Position numbers and translations under genes: made by a program. From NCBI RefSeq assembly GCF_000622325.1, contig NZ_JASE01000005.1, positions 124,001-188,000 of the forward strand: a DNA stretch of 64,000 bases, in the 5' to 3' direction. A model generated the notes under the pieces. The model was not told where the DNA came from. It saw only the letters and a list, made by a program, of their open reading frames with translations, and searched no databases. Positions 1 to 9,553 of this stretch are shown here, in pieces. Within the stretch, counting starts at the first letter, position 1; each line of letters begins with the position of its first letter. Origin of the DNA: Sulfitobacter geojensis (GTDB lineage Bacteria; Pseudomonadota; Alphaproteobacteria; Rhodobacterales; Rhodobacteraceae).

Positions 1-32
1 GTCAGTTGCTCTACCAACTGAGCTACAGGCCC
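1..32 (-). tRNA. tRNA, 5' part only (Lys or Thr likely)
   Basis: Read on the minus strand, the first 32 bases give a 7-nt acceptor strand GGGCCTG, then T8-A9, a D-arm of the form GCTC..TTGGTAGAGC, and the 5' half of an anticodon stem ACTGA. The gene runs off the left edge before the anticodon. D-arm and anticodon-stem sequence of this type are usual in tRNA-Lys and tRNA-Thr, so the isoacceptor is left open. Confidence 0.85.
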
Positions 33-129
33 ACTAGGCGCTGTACTTAGAAAGGAGCGGCGGGGGGGTCAAGCCCATAAAGCGTTAAATTTTGGACGCC
101 TGCTGGATAAGTTGCAAAGGCGGCGTTAT

Positions 130-972
130 ATGCGCCCAATGAATAGCGAATTTTCCAACGGATTGCCCTTTATGAAGATGCACGGGCTGGGAAACGACTT
201 TGTTGTCGTGGACTTGCGGGGACGTGCGCCGTTTATGACGGCAGATTTGGCAAAACGAATCGGACATCGCCATTTTGGTGTCGGGTTCGACCAATTGGCG
301 ATGATTTCAGACGGGACCGGCGATGCGCATCTGACGTTTTACAACGCGGATGGCTCGCAGGCTGCGGCTTGCGGCAACGCGACTCGCTGCATCGCACGAT
401 TTCTGATGGACGAAACTGGCAAACAGACGCTGGAACTGACCACCGAACGCGGAACGCTGGCTGCGCGCGACATGGGCGAGGGCATGACCTCGGTGAACAT
501 GGGGCATCCCCTGCTTGACTGGCAGGACATTCCACTGGCCCGTGAAATGGACACGCTTGAACTGCCGATTGACGGCGCCCCGACAGCAACCGGGATGGGC
601 AATCCGCATTGCACCTTTTTCGTCGACGACGTGCACGCCGTTGATCTTGCGCAGATCGGGCCGAAATTTGAACATCACCCGCTGTTCCCTGAACGTACGA
701 ATGTCCAGGTCGCACAGATCATTGCCCCCGACCACATCCGCATGCGCGTCTGGGAGCGGGGCGTGGGCGTCACATGGGCCTCTGGCTCCTCCTCTTGCGC
801 GACAGCCGTCGCAGCGGCACGCCGTGGCCTTACAGGGCGCGCTGTGCGCATTGATCTGGACGGCGGAACCCTGCACATCGACTGGCGCGAAGATGGCGTG
901 TGGATGACCGGCCCTTCGGCACATGTATTTAGCGCGACCCTGACGCCCGAGTTTTTGAAAGGCACCCTGTGA
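130..972 (+). CDS. dapF: Diaminopimelate epimerase
   Basis: 280 aa. Interconverts LL- and meso-diaminopimelate in lysine and peptidoglycan synthesis; cytoplasmic. The family N-terminus MKMHGLGNDFVVVD is present, as are the first catalytic cysteine motif (ACGNATRC, Cys81) and the WERGVGVT block near the C-terminus. The ATG at 130 was chosen because AAAGGCGG lies 6 nt upstream; ATG 139 and a TTG at 112 are possible. The second catalytic cysteine, normally A-C-G-S/T-G-A-C, reads A-S-G-S-S-S-C, with Ser218 at the catalytic position and Cys223 matching the later conserved Cys. The stop overlaps the start of mtaB, so the two are probably co-transcribed. Identity is secure; the state of the active site is discussed in the findings. 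Confidence 0.95.
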   Translation: MRPMNSEFSNGLPFMKMHGLGNDFVVVDLRGRAPFMTADLAKRIGHRHFGVGFDQLAMISDGTGDAHLTFYNADGSQAAACGNATRCIARFLMDETGKQTLELTTERGTLAARDMGEGMTSVNMGHPLLDWQDIPLAREMDTLELPIDGAPTATGMGNPHCTFFVDDVHAVDLAQIGPKFEHHPLFPERTNVQVAQIIAPDHIRMRVWERGVGVTWASGSSSCATAVAAARRGLTGRAVRIDLDGGTLHIDWREDGVWMTGPSAHVFSATLTPEFLKGTL

Positions 973-2222
973 GCGCCCCCGTTTTTTCAAATCACGGTTG
1001 CCGGCTGAACGCCTATGAAGTCGAGGCAATGAAAGATCTTGCCGGTCAGGCGGGGCTGGAAAATGCCGTGATCGTCAATACCTGCGCCGTAACCGCCGAG
1101 GCCGTGCGCAAAGCCCGTCAGGATATCCGCAAGCTGCGCAAGGCGCACCCCGAGGCACGTCTGATCGTCACCGGATGCGCGGCCCAAACTGAACCCGACA
1201 CTTTCGCCAACATGGGCGAAGTCGATGCTGTCATCGGCAATACCGAAAAGATGCAGGGGGCGACCTGGCAAGGCCTTGCCGCTGATTTCATTGGCGAAAC
1301 AGAGACCGTTCAGGTCGACGACATCATGTCAGTGACAGAAACAGCCGGCCATCTGATCGACGGCTTCGGCACCCGCAGCAGGGCATACGTACAGGTTCAA
1401 AACGGCTGTGACCACCGCTGTACCTTCTGCATCATTCCCTTCGGGCGCGGCAATTCGAGGTCTGTCCCTGCGGGGGTCGTAGTGGACCAAATCAAGCGTT
1501 TGGTGGACAAGGGTTTAAACGAAGTTGTGCTCACCGGCGTTGACCTGACCTCTTGGGGTGCGGACCTGCCCGCGACGCCGCGTTTGGGTGATCTGGTGAT
1601 GCGTATTCTGCGGTTGGTGCCCGATTTGCCGCGCCTGAGGATCAGTTCGATCGACAGTATCGAAGTCGACGAAAACCTGATGGAAGCGATCGCCACGGAA
1701 CCGCGCCTGATGCCGCACCTTCATCTGTCGTTGCAACACGGCGATGACATGATTCTCAAGCGCATGAAACGTCGGCATCTGCGCGGTGACGCCATCGCAT
1801 TTTGCCAAGAGGCCCGCAAATTACGGCCCGATATGACATTCGGCGCAGATATCATCGCCGGTTTCCCGACCGAAACCGAAGCCATGTTTGAAAATGCGCT
1901 AGCGCTTGTTCAGGAATGCGACCTGACATGGCTGCATGTCTTTCCTTATTCGGCCCGTCCGGGCACGCCTGCCGCACGGATGCCTGCCGTGAACGGCAAA
2001 GCCATCAAAGAACGCGCCGCGCGTCTGCGGGCCGCGGGCGAGACGCAGGTGCAGCGTCATCTGGCAGCGCAGGTCGGCCAGCACCATCAGGTTTTGATGG
2101 AAAATGCCACAATGGGCCGGACAGAGCAGTTCACCGAAGTGCATTTTGACACGGCGCAGATCGAGGGGCAGATCGTACATGCAACCATTTGCGGTGCCAC
2201 TGACAAACACTTGATCGCCTGA
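969..2222 (+). CDS. mtaB: tRNA-t6A37 methylthiotransferase (MtaB)
   Basis: 417 aa radical-SAM enzyme of the MiaB/RimO/MtaB family. It adds a methylthio group to N6-threonylcarbamoyladenosine 37 of ANN-decoding tRNAs. Visible parts: the N-terminal UPF0004 domain with its three cysteines (NHGCRLNAYE, NTCAV, TGCAA), a radical-SAM CxxxCxxC motif in CDHRCTFCIIPFGRG, and a C-terminal TRAM-like tail. The N-terminal pattern GCRLN is typical of MtaB rather than MiaB. GTG start at 969 overlaps the dapF stop by 4 bases (GTGA), which implies translational coupling. It converges on petC, and a bidirectional terminator lies between them. Confidence 0.93.
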   Translation: MSAPVFSNHGCRLNAYEVEAMKDLAGQAGLENAVIVNTCAVTAEAVRKARQDIRKLRKAHPEARLIVTGCAAQTEPDTFANMGEVDAVIGNTEKMQGATWQGLAADFIGETETVQVDDIMSVTETAGHLIDGFGTRSRAYVQVQNGCDHRCTFCIIPFGRGNSRSVPAGVVVDQIKRLVDKGLNEVVLTGVDLTSWGADLPATPRLGDLVMRILRLVPDLPRLRISSIDSIEVDENLMEAIATEPRLMPHLHLSLQHGDDMILKRMKRRHLRGDAIAFCQEARKLRPDMTFGADIIAGFPTETEAMFENALALVQECDLTWLHVFPYSARPGTPAARMPAVNGKAIKERAARLRAAGETQVQRHLAAQVGQHHQVLMENATMGRTEQFTEVHFDTAQIEGQIVHATICGATDKHLIA

Positions 2223-2304
2223 TCGCCGGCGCGCGGGAACTTTCAAAATTTCCGATCGTTTTCTTTGAAAGAAAACGCGCCCGATCGCATCGGATATCGC
2301 AAAC

Positions 2305-2337
2305 AAAAACCCCCGAAGCAAAGCCGCGGGGGTTTTT
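2305..2337. terminator. Bidirectional Rho-independent terminator between mtaB and petC
   Basis: AAAAACCCCC (2305-2314) pairs perfectly with GGGGGTTTTT (2328-2337). The stem gives a T-run on both strands and sits between two convergent genes. Confidence 0.9.
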
Positions 2338-2356
2338 CTAATCTCGATAGGTGCGA

Positions 2357-3160
2357 TTACACCTCGTCTTTGTACTTCCGCTTAACCGGTGCCCAAAGGC
2401 GTTTGTTGGTCAGGTACAAAAGGACCGACAGCAAGGTCAGAAACACCACGCCGGCGAAACCTGCTTGTTTACGCGCCATCATCTTGGGTTCAGCGGTCCA
2501 CATCAGAAAGGCAGAAACATCCGCTGAGAGGTGATGCAGATCGGCGTCGTGACCGTCTACAAACTCGACCGAATCGTCACCCAGTGGGGGTGCCATTGCA
2601 ATCCAGCCGCCCGGAAACGCGGTGTTCTCGTAAAAGGTCACACCGGCCTGCTCTTTCTCCTCACCGGTATAACCGGTCAAAAGCGATGCGATGTATTCCG
2701 GTCCGCCGATCCCCTTGAAGAACTGGTTGATGCCCAGACCATAAGGCCCGTGGAAACCTGCACGCTTTTTCGCCATCAGCGAAAGGTCAGGCGCATTTTC
2801 CAGATTGGATTCGGGAAAATGATCCGTTGGCAGCGCTTCGCGGAAATCTTCCAGATCGTCATCATAGACCTCGAACTGCTTGGCATATTCGATGACCTGC
2901 TCTTCGGGCAATGTCGGGCCGTTTTCATCACCCAAGGTGCGGATCGGCACAAACTTCAGCCCGTGACACGCGGCACAGACTTCTGTGTAGATCTGCAAGC
3001 CACGCTGAAGCTGGTTTACGTCGTAAGACCCGAACGGCCCCTCGAAAGAGAAGTCAAAGTCTTCGATATGCTGGTCACCGCCACCCGCAGCCATCGCACC
3101 AAAGGTGCTCAGGCCCAGGGCAGCAATCGCAGAGACGGTTAGTTTCTTGATCATGCTCAT
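2357..3160 (-). CDS. petC: Cytochrome c1 of the bc1 complex
   Basis: 267 aa. Haem c subunit of ubiquinol:cytochrome c oxidoreductase; passes electrons from the Rieske protein to cytochrome c in the periplasm. A signal peptide ([20 protein letters not shown] region) precedes the mature start. The haem-binding motif is CAACH. A single C-terminal membrane anchor ([13 protein letters not shown]) is followed by a basic tail. The ATG at 3160 was chosen because GGAG lies 8 nt upstream; an upstream in-frame GTG at 3169 overlaps the petB stop and lacks a ribosome site. Third gene of petABC, ending at the terminator shared with mtaB. Confidence 0.96.
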   Translation of the reverse strand: MSMIKKLTVSAIAALGLSTFGAMAAGGGDQHIEDFDFSFEGPFGSYDVNQLQRGLQIYTEVCAACHGLKFVPIRTLGDENGPTLPEEQVIEYAKQFEVYDDDLEDFREALPTDHFPESNLENAPDLSLMAKKRAGFHGPYGLGINQFFKGIGGPEYIASLLTGYTGEEKEQAGVTFYENTAFPGGWIAMAPPLGDDSVEFVDGHDADLHHLSADVSAFLMWTAEPKMMARKQAGFAGVVFLTLLSVLLYLTNKRLWAPVKRKYKDEV

Positions 3161-3165
3161 CTCAA

Positions 3166-4509
3166 TCACTCCGCCGGCTTTACAGTGGTCGCGGTGCCAC
3201 CGTTCTGTTTTGCATATTTCGCCTTCACGGCATCTTCGATGGTCGCAGGTTGCGCCAGCGGTTTCTCAATCACGCCCAACAGCGGCAGGATCACCAGGAA
3301 ATAGGCGAACCAATAGGCAGATGCGATCAACGAGAAGCTCGCATAGGGTTCTTCCGCAGGCATCGCACCCAGCCACATCAGGGCGAAGAAATCGATAACC
3401 AGCAGAGCAAACCACCATTTGAACATCGGGCGATAGCGGCCCGAACGTACGTTGGAGGTATCGAGCCATGGCACCAACGCCATCACGGCAATCGCACCGA
3501 ACATCGCAAGCACCCCAAAGAACTTGGCGTCAATGATGCCACCGGTCACAAAGGACGCGATCTGTACAACCCAGACTTCGGAAGTAAAGGCACGCAAGAT
3601 GGCGTAGAACGGCAGGAAGTACCATTCAGGCACAATATGTGCAGGCGTCGCCAGCGCGTTCGCTTCGATATAGTTATCAGGGTGGCCAAGGTAGTTCGGC
3701 ATAAAGCCGACAACCGCAAAGAACACCACAAGGATCACGGCCAGTGCGAACAGGTCCTTGATCACAAAGTAGGGCCAGAACGGCAGCGTATCTTTCTGCG
3801 CTTCTTCTTTTGAGCCACGGCGCACTTCAACACCTGACGGGTTGTTGTTGCCGGTAGAGTGGAACGCCCAGATGTGCACAATCACAAGGCCGGCAATCAC
3901 GAAGGGCAGCAGATAGTGCAGGCTGAAGAAACGGTTCAGCGTCGCGTTATCTACCGCAGGTCCGCCCAGCAGGAAGGTTTGCAAACCTTCACCAATGAAC
4001 GGAATCGCGCCGAACAGGCCGGTAATAACCGTAGCACCCCAGAATGACATCTGCCCCCAAGGCAAAACATAGCCCAGGAAACCGGTTGCCATCATCAGCA
4101 GGTAGATCAGCATGCCTACAATCCACGTCACTTCACGCGGTGCCTTATAAGAACCGTAGTAAAGACCACGGAAAATATGCGCATAAACGGCGATAAAGAA
4201 CAGCGAGGCACCGTTGGCATGCATATAGCGCAGCATATGCCCGCCATTCACGTTACGCATGATATGTTCAACCGACGAGAACGCCAGATCAACATGCGGT
4301 GTATAGTGCATCGCAAGCACAATACCGGTGACAATTTGCAGGGCCAGACAGAAGGCCAGCACGATGCCCCAGATCCACATCCAGTTCAGGTTCTTGGGTG
4401 TGGGGATCATCAATGTGTCGTACACGAGGCCAATAACCGGCAAACGGCTGTTCAGCCACTTTTCGCCTTTGGTCTTCGGCTCGTAATGGTCGTGAGGAAT
4501 TCCGGACAT
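3166..4509 (-). CDS. petB: Cytochrome b of the bc1 complex
   Basis: 447 aa integral membrane protein with two b haems; it oxidises ubiquinol at Qo and reduces quinone at Qi. The sequence shows multiple hydrophobic helices, the family start ([22 protein letters not shown]), the helix-C/cd1 segment [16 protein letters not shown], and the Qo-site signature PEWYF. Length fits bacterial cytochrome b. It lies between petA and petC on the minus strand with short gaps, so one transcript is expected. Confidence 0.97.
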   Translation of the reverse strand: MSGIPHDHYEPKTKGEKWLNSRLPVIGLVYDTLMIPTPKNLNWMWIWGIVLAFCLALQIVTGIVLAMHYTPHVDLAFSSVEHIMRNVNGGHMLRYMHANGASLFFIAVYAHIFRGLYYGSYKAPREVTWIVGMLIYLLMMATGFLGYVLPWGQMSFWGATVITGLFGAIPFIGEGLQTFLLGGPAVDNATLNRFFSLHYLLPFVIAGLVIVHIWAFHSTGNNNPSGVEVRRGSKEEAQKDTLPFWPYFVIKDLFALAVILVVFFAVVGFMPNYLGHPDNYIEANALATPAHIVPEWYFLPFYAILRAFTSEVWVVQIASFVTGGIIDAKFFGVLAMFGAIAVMALVPWLDTSNVRSGRYRPMFKWWFALLVIDFFALMWLGAMPAEEPYASFSLIASAYWFAYFLVILPLLGVIEKPLAQPATIEDAVKAKYAKQNGGTATTVKPAE

Positions 4510-4520
4510 CTCTTGCTCCC

Positions 4521-5081
4521 TTAACCCAGTTTGATCGTGGTATCGTTCACGAACTCAGCCACAGGCACCGGCAGGTTGGTCGGTGCGGGCCCTTTGCGGA
4601 TGCGGCCCGCAGTATCGTAGTGCGAACCATGGCAGGGGCAGAACCAGCCACCGAAATCGCCTGCATCACCTAAAGGCACACAGCCAAGGTGCGTACAAAC
4701 GCCCATCATCACCAGCCACTCGCCGGCTTCGTCCAGCGTGCGGTTGGCATCATCCGCAGATGCGCCAGCCGGCAGGTTGCCGTTTTCCGCGCCTTGATCC
4801 GGCAGGTCCGACAATTTAACCGCGCGGGCGGCTTCAATTTCTTCTGCTGTGCGGCGGCGAATAAACACCGGCTTGCCCAACCATTTGACCGTCAGCTGTG
4901 AACCGGCTTCCAGATCACCCACATCGACGCGAATCGATGAAAGGGCCAGAACATCCGCGGACGGGTTCATCTGGTTGGCCAGTGGCCAGACTGCGGCACC
5001 TACGGCGACAGCGCCTGTACCGGCTGTTGCATAATACAGGAAATCCCTGCGTGTGCCTTCGTGGTCTTCTGCGTTGGACAC
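4521..5081 (-). CDS. petA: Rieske iron-sulfur protein of the bc1 complex
   Basis: 186 aa. Carries the 2Fe-2S cluster that takes the first electron from ubiquinol. A twin-arginine motif (TRRDF, Arg11-Arg12) precedes the N-terminal membrane helix, so export is by the Tat route. Cluster-binding motifs CTHLGC (near residue 129) and CPCHGS (near 148) are intact. The GTG at 5081 was chosen because GGAG lies 8 nt upstream and the resulting N-terminus ([14 protein letters not shown]) is the family one; a longer frame starting at 5138 adds residues without homology. First gene of petABC. The 180 bases upstream presumably carry the promoter, and no box could be called with confidence. Confidence 0.96.
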   Translation of the reverse strand: MSNAEDHEGTRRDFLYYATAGTGAVAVGAAVWPLANQMNPSADVLALSSIRVDVGDLEAGSQLTVKWLGKPVFIRRRTAEEIEAARAVKLSDLPDQGAENGNLPAGASADDANRTLDEAGEWLVMMGVCTHLGCVPLGDAGDFGGWFCPCHGSHYDTAGRIRKGPAPTNLPVPVAEFVNDTTIKLG

Positions 5082-5260
5082 GTCTTTTCTCCAATCTTTC
5101 GGGTCCAAAAAGGACCACCAGCAATGAAGGTGACGCACGGGACGTCACCTGATTTGGTTCGGTATCTAGCCCGCAGACCCCCGTGCGTCTAGATGCCAAT
5201 CACGCGCAAAGGGTCGCAGGAGGGGGTTAAGATCATGAAAACTGAGCTCAATTGAACCCC

Positions 5261-5872
5261 TCAGGCCGCTGGCGGGCGTGTTGCCTGCATGGAAGGGCGC
5301 GAATCAAACTGGGCGTACCAAGCCGCCAAAGCATCATTTCCAGTGCGCCAGCCACGGGCATCATGGCGGAAATCGACATAGGCAAGCGCACAGGCCACCG
5401 CAATCTGCCCCATATCCAATGGCCCTGAAAGATGGCTCATCCAGCGGGTGTTTAACGCAGCACAGGCCCGCGCAACCTTGCCCCATTGCCCGTCGACCCA
5501 TTCATCCGACCGCTTGTCTTCGGGGCGCATCCGCCATTCATAGGTCATCGACAGCGCCGCATCCAGAATACCATCTGCCGTCGCCTCAAGCGTCAGAATA
5601 TCCCAATGCCGTGCGCCCGATCCATAAAGTGACCCTTTGGCGCGATCGTTCAGATAGGCGCAAATCACCCGACTGTCATAAAGCGCCGGACCTTCGGCAC
5701 GCTCCAGCGCGGGCACCTTGCCAAGCGGATTGCTGGGCAGCAACGTCTGGTCGGGCGCAAGCGGAGTTGTCGCGCGCGCCTCAAGGGTGACGTCTTCCAA
5801 CTGGCCGGTCTCGTGCAGCAGCACCATCACCTTGCGCACATAGGGGGAAGTCGGGGAATAAGCGAGTTTCAT
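5261..5872 (-). CDS. Glutathione S-transferase family protein
   Basis: 203 aa, full length for a bacterial GST. The N-terminal thioredoxin-like domain begins MKLAYSPTSPYVRKVMVLLHE, with the glutathione-site proline in GKVPAL and the acidic/Ser loop at YDSRVICAYL. The helical C-terminal domain follows. The substrate cannot be told from sequence. It shares a strand with the petABC operon upstream of petA, separated by about 180 bases, and with the PaiB-like gene on its other side. Confidence 0.85.
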   Translation of the reverse strand: MKLAYSPTSPYVRKVMVLLHETGQLEDVTLEARATTPLAPDQTLLPSNPLGKVPALERAEGPALYDSRVICAYLNDRAKGSLYGSGARHWDILTLEATADGILDAALSMTYEWRMRPEDKRSDEWVDGQWGKVARACAALNTRWMSHLSGPLDMGQIAVACALAYVDFRHDARGWRTGNDALAAWYAQFDSRPSMQATRPPAA

Positions 5873-5937
5873 GGGCTGGCTCCTGATTGGTTCGGCAAAC
5901 TATCACTGGAACGCAGCAAAGGTGCAATCGCTCGATT

Positions 5938-6579
5938 TCAATCCCTCCTCTGCGTTTCACCATCGCCCGCGCCGCGCATCAGCGCTGACAGGGCATCCGT
6001 CTCCGCCCCGAACCCGTATCCCTTAACCTGTTCCGCCGCGGCAAGGCGCACCGCGTCCGGTTTGTTCTGGCTAAGCTTCCATGTGCCATCAATCCCGCTG
6101 ATCGCCATCCGGCAGGGCACAATCATCCGCATCATCTTGTCCATCACACCCTCTGACATCTTGGCAGTCTTCCACGGCGGTTTGGGCAACAGCTTTTCTT
6201 CATAGGCCGCCGATTGCCGGTCCAGCAGATCATGCAATTCTTCTTGCGGTCGCAGCGCCAGCGTGCCGGTCAAATGCACCGCCACATAATTCCATGTCGG
6301 GACCTGATCCGCCACGCCGTACCAGTCAGGTGAAATATAGCTGTCCCCGCCCACAATCCCGATGCGTGCCGCCAGCGGTTCCTTCAACGCCCGCGCAATC
6401 GGGTTGGAACGCACCAGATGCAATTCGGCAATCGTGCCTTCTGCGTTTATCAGAAACGGCACATGGCTGATCAAAGGGCCATCAGCGCCATTCACAGCCA
6501 GAACGCCAAAGCCACGATCACGGGCAAATCCGACATTTCGCGCGAAATCGGCGTCGTGATAAATCGGGTTCGTATGCAT
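5938..6579 (-). CDS. PaiB-like FMN-binding protein
   Basis: 213 aa. Belongs to the FMN-binding split-barrel family of Bacillus PaiB, often labelled negative transcriptional regulator. Family features: the N-terminal HTNPIYH segment, the SHVPFLI strand, the HLVRSNP block and the NYVAVHLTG strand. No DNA-binding domain is visible, so a flavin-dependent enzyme or flavin-binding role is as likely as regulation. Start taken at MHTNPIYH; an in-frame extension to 6642 has no family match. Its 5' end faces the FMN riboswitch and ribH on the other strand, a suggestive flavin neighbourhood. Confidence 0.8.
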   Translation of the reverse strand: MHTNPIYHDADFARNVGFARDRGFGVLAVNGADGPLISHVPFLINAEGTIAELHLVRSNPIARALKEPLAARIGIVGGDSYISPDWYGVADQVPTWNYVAVHLTGTLALRPQEELHDLLDRQSAAYEEKLLPKPPWKTAKMSEGVMDKMMRMIVPCRMAISGIDGTWKLSQNKPDAVRLAAAEQVKGYGFGAETDALSALMRGAGDGETQRRD

Positions 6580-6644
6580 GGGCCAACCTTTCTGACGGAA
6601 CGTCCAGCCTTGCACAGACCACAATCTAACGGCAATGTGCAAGA

Positions 6645-6778
6645 ATTCTCAGGGCGGGGCGCAATTCCCCACCGGCGGTAGGTGGGTTTCCCACAAGCCC
6701 GCGAGCGGCCTTTCACGAGGTGTCAGCAGATCTGGTCCAATTCCAGAGCCGACGGTCATAGTCCGGATGAAAGAGAAT
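6645..6778 (+). promoter_or_regulatory. FMN riboswitch (RFN element) upstream of ribH
   Basis: P1 is formed by ATTCTC (6645-6650) and GAGAAT (6773-6778). Inside are the RFN hallmarks AGGGCGGGG, CCCCACCGGCGGTA, AGCCCGCGAGCG, the region around CAGCAGATCTGGT, and CCGACGGTCATAGTCCGGATG. It ends 80 bases before the ribH start. FMN binding is expected to lower ribH expression. A GC-rich segment containing GCCCGGCTTGCCG follows and may belong to the expression platform. Confidence 0.95.
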
Positions 6779-6858
6779 GCGTGTTGATGCCCGGCTTGCC
6801 GTGTGTCGATTCGTGATCGCCTTGGGTGGACGTGTCTGAACCTAAAGGAGATCACATC

Positions 6859-7308
6859 ATGACACATGGCCTTCAAGCCCCCGCCCGTTTCGCATTTATC
6901 AAAGCCCAGTGGCACGCCGATATCGTCGACCGCAGCCTGGACGGGTTTACCGAAACGATTCCACTCAGCCAGATTGAAACCTTTGACGTGCCCGGCGCTT
7001 TCGAGATGCCCTTGATGGCGCAAAAATTGGCTCTAACCGGCAAATATGATGCGGTAATCTGCGCGGCTTTTGTCGTCGATGGCGGCATCTACCGGCATGA
7101 TTTTGTCGCCAGTGCTGTTGTTGACGGGTTGATGCGGGTCGGCCTTGATACCGGTGTGCCGGTGCTGTCCGTCTCCCTGACACCGCATCAATATCAGGAA
7201 ACCGACCATCACAACGCGATTTATCGGGACCACTTTGTCACAAAGGGGCGCGAAGCTGCCTCCGCCGCGCTGGCGATCCTCAAGGCGCACGACACCGTCG
7301 CCGCATGA
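6859..7308 (+). CDS. ribH: 6,7-dimethyl-8-ribityllumazine synthase, type II
   Basis: 149 aa. Condenses 3,4-dihydroxy-2-butanone 4-phosphate with the ribityl-aminopyrimidine, the penultimate step of riboflavin synthesis. The VPGAFEMP block and AAFVVDGGIYRHDFVA segment are characteristic of RibH2-type enzymes, as in Brucella and Mesorhizobium. ATG 6859 is preceded by AAAGGAG at good spacing; an in-frame start at 6826 would lie upstream of the ribosome site. It is the only rib gene here and is controlled by the riboswitch just upstream, so it is likely a stand-alone flavin-responsive copy. Confidence 0.92.
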   Translation: MTHGLQAPARFAFIKAQWHADIVDRSLDGFTETIPLSQIETFDVPGAFEMPLMAQKLALTGKYDAVICAAFVVDGGIYRHDFVASAVVDGLMRVGLDTGVPVLSVSLTPHQYQETDHHNAIYRDHFVTKGREAASAALAILKAHDTVAA

Positions 7309-7317
7309 GGCACATGC

Positions 7318-8010
7318 CTAACCGAGGTAGGCCCGTAACGCCGGCGGTGGATTATCCATCAATTCTGCCGCTGGCTGCGGGGCTTCGGCCCGTCCTGATC
7401 CGACAAACACCACCTCGTCCGCAATGCGGCGTACGTCTTCGGGCGCATGGGTCACCATTACCAAACCGGCACCGGTTTCCGTGACAAGATCCTGCACAAG
7501 ATCCAACATCTCGTTGCGCAGCGCAGGCCCCAATGCCGCAAAAGGTTCGTCCAGCAGCACCCACGGCCGCGCCTGAACCAACACCCGCGCCAGGGCCGCG
7601 CGACTTTGCTGTCCACCCGACAATGCACCGGGTTTCTTGCCTGCCTGATCGGACAACCCGACACGCGCCAGCGCCTGTGCCACCCGCGTCTTGTCTTGCG
7701 CACTCAACCGCAGATCCGGTCTGATCCCCAAACCGACATTCTGCTTCACGCTGAGGTGCGGAAACAGGTTGTTATCCTGAAACAGCATCGTCATTGGCCG
7801 TTCACCGGGGTCTGCATCCGTGATCTCGTCGTCCTGCCAGAACAGCCGCCCCTGCGCCAAAGGTACAAAACCGCAAAGCGCGCCCAACAACGTCGATTTG
7901 CCTGCCCCAGACGGCCCGATCACCGCGTATTTGCGCCCCTGATCCAGCGCCATATCCGCACCCATGCGGAAGGTCCCTTGCCTAATTTCAAGTCCTTCAA
8001 GCCGCAGCAT
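7318..8010 (-). CDS. thiQ: Thiamine ABC transporter ATPase
   Basis: 230 aa. Energises uptake of thiamine or its phosphates with ThiP and ThiB. Walker A is GPSGAGKST, the Q-loop region reads MLFQDNNLFPHLSV, the signature is LSGGQQSR, and Walker B is WVLLDEPF followed by a switch histidine in VMVTHAPED. The start at MLRLEGL is chosen over an in-frame start 21 bases upstream; it overlaps the end of thiP. Last gene of thiBPQ, which is governed by a TPP riboswitch. Convergent with ribH, with about 10 bases between stops. Confidence 0.93.
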   Translation of the reverse strand: MLRLEGLEIRQGTFRMGADMALDQGRKYAVIGPSGAGKSTLLGALCGFVPLAQGRLFWQDDEITDADPGERPMTMLFQDNNLFPHLSVKQNVGLGIRPDLRLSAQDKTRVAQALARVGLSDQAGKKPGALSGGQQSRAALARVLVQARPWVLLDEPFAALGPALRNEMLDLVQDLVTETGAGLVMVTHAPEDVRRIADEVVFVGSGRAEAPQPAAELMDNPPPALRAYLG

Positions 8011-9553
8011 ATCGCCTCCCCATGGCATCACAGGCCCAGAAAATGCCCAGTGCCATCACCAATAGCAACAATGCAGCCCCTGCCGCTGCCTCCATCCGGT
8101 AGGCCCCCATCAAACGATACATCTGCAAGGGCAAGGTCGCGCGTTCGGTATCGGCAAACAACGCGATCACGCCCAGATCACCCATCGACAGCGCGCCCGT
8201 CAGACCCGTCGCAAACCCCAGTTGCGGGGCCAGTCGCGGCAGGATCACCCATCGCCACAGTGGCCAGTCGCGCAGGCCTAAACTTGCACTCAACCGTCCG
8301 AAATCCTGCACCGTATCGCGCAAGCGTGGTACAACGATACGCAGGCAAAATGGCAATGCCATCAGGGCATTGACCAGCGCCGTCACCGGCAATGCCAGAT
8401 CCGCGGGGTTCATCACAGGATTGATTACAATAAACCACCCCGTCCCGATCATCAGCGGCGACGCGGACAGGCCCAGCAGGCCGATCGCCTCAACCCCGCC
8501 AGCGCGTTTCGACGCAATCCAACCTGCCATCGGCAGCATGAGAACAATCAAAACCAATACGCTGATCACAGCTACAAACAGCGATGATCCCGCCGCGGCC
8601 CAAACGGCCGTCGGCATCTGTGCCGCCCCTGAAAGCCCGCGCAGCACAACCGCCAAAAGCGGCAGCACCAGAAACGCCGTGCCTAGTGCAATCACAGCGC
8701 CATCCAGCCCGCGTTGCACCCCGCCCCGCGCGTCCCAACGGCGTTGCGGCCGGTCTTGACCACCGCCAAGCGAAATCACCGGCAAGACCCACAGCGCGAC
8801 CAGCGCGGCGCCCCCCGCCACCCCTAATTGTACAACTGATAACAAAGCCGCGCGGCCCAGATCAAAATCAAAGCGGAACGCCTGATAAATCGCCAGTTCC
8901 AGCGTCGTCGCCTTGGGCCCGCCACCCAACGTCAGCGCCACGGCAAAACTGGTCAGGCAAATCACAAAAATCAGCGCCGCCACCCCCGGCACGATCTGGC
9001 GCAGTAGGGGCACTTCGATCACCCGAAACATCGCCCAAGGCGTCAGGCGTAATTGCGCCGCTAGCCGGAACCGTTCGGCCGGCACGGTTTGCCACCCTTG
9101 CAACAACAATCGCGTCGCCAGCGGCAGGTTAAAGAACACATGCGCCAATACCACGCCGTGCAATCCATAGATCGAAATCGACGGCAATCCGACCTGCGCG
9201 AGCAACCCGTTCAGCCAGCCACTCCTGCCAAAAATTGTCAGCAACCCCAAGACCGCAACAATCACCGGCAAGATAAACGGCGCACCCAAAAGCGTGACCA
9301 ACACACCGCGCCCGGCAAACCGCCGCCGCGCCAAGGCCCGCGCCAAAGGCACAGCCAATATGACCGAGAATAACGCAGATAAAAACGCCTGCCAGACCGT
9401 AAAACGCAATGCGCTCCAGTCTGCGCCGATAAACCCCGTGCCGGCCTCGGCCCGCGATATCACGGCGCACAGGGCACCAAGGATCAGCGTGACAACCAAA
9501 GCGGCCGCGCTGATCCCTGATTTTGTGCTTACTGGGAAAGCGCGGACAGCCAT
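7997..9553 (-). CDS. thiP: Thiamine ABC transporter permease
   Basis: 518 aa inner-membrane permease made of two homologous halves in one chain, each with several membrane spans and an EAA-type loop (near VPLLRQIVPGV in the first half, ILPRLAPQLGF in the second). This double-length architecture is typical of ThiP. The start at 9553 overlaps the thiB 3' end by 25 bases and the 3' end overlaps thiQ, so the three genes are tightly coupled. Confidence 0.93.
   Translation of the reverse strand: MAVRAFPVSTKSGISAAALVVTLILGALCAVISRAEAGTGFIGADWSALRFTVWQAFLSALFSVILAVPLARALARRRFAGRGVLVTLLGAPFILPVIVAVLGLLTIFGRSGWLNGLLAQVGLPSISIYGLHGVVLAHVFFNLPLATRLLLQGWQTVPAERFRLAAQLRLTPWAMFRVIEVPLLRQIVPGVAALIFVICLTSFAVALTLGGGPKATTLELAIYQAFRFDFDLGRAALLSVVQLGVAGGAALVALWVLPVISLGGGQDRPQRRWDARGGVQRGLDGAVIALGTAFLVLPLLAVVLRGLSGAAQMPTAVWAAAGSSLFVAVISVLVLIVLMLPMAGWIASKRAGGVEAIGLLGLSASPLMIGTGWFIVINPVMNPADLALPVTALVNALMALPFCLRIVVPRLRDTVQDFGRLSASLGLRDWPLWRWVILPRLAPQLGFATGLTGALSMGDLGVIALFADTERATLPLQMYRLMGAYRMEAAAGAALLLLVMALGIFWACDAMGRRYAAA

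Noticed and set aside
233..1029. Long open frames opposite dapF and mtaB
   Set aside because: Antisense to two clearly conserved genes, rich in Arg and Cys, no family resemblance; they arise from GC-rich third positions.
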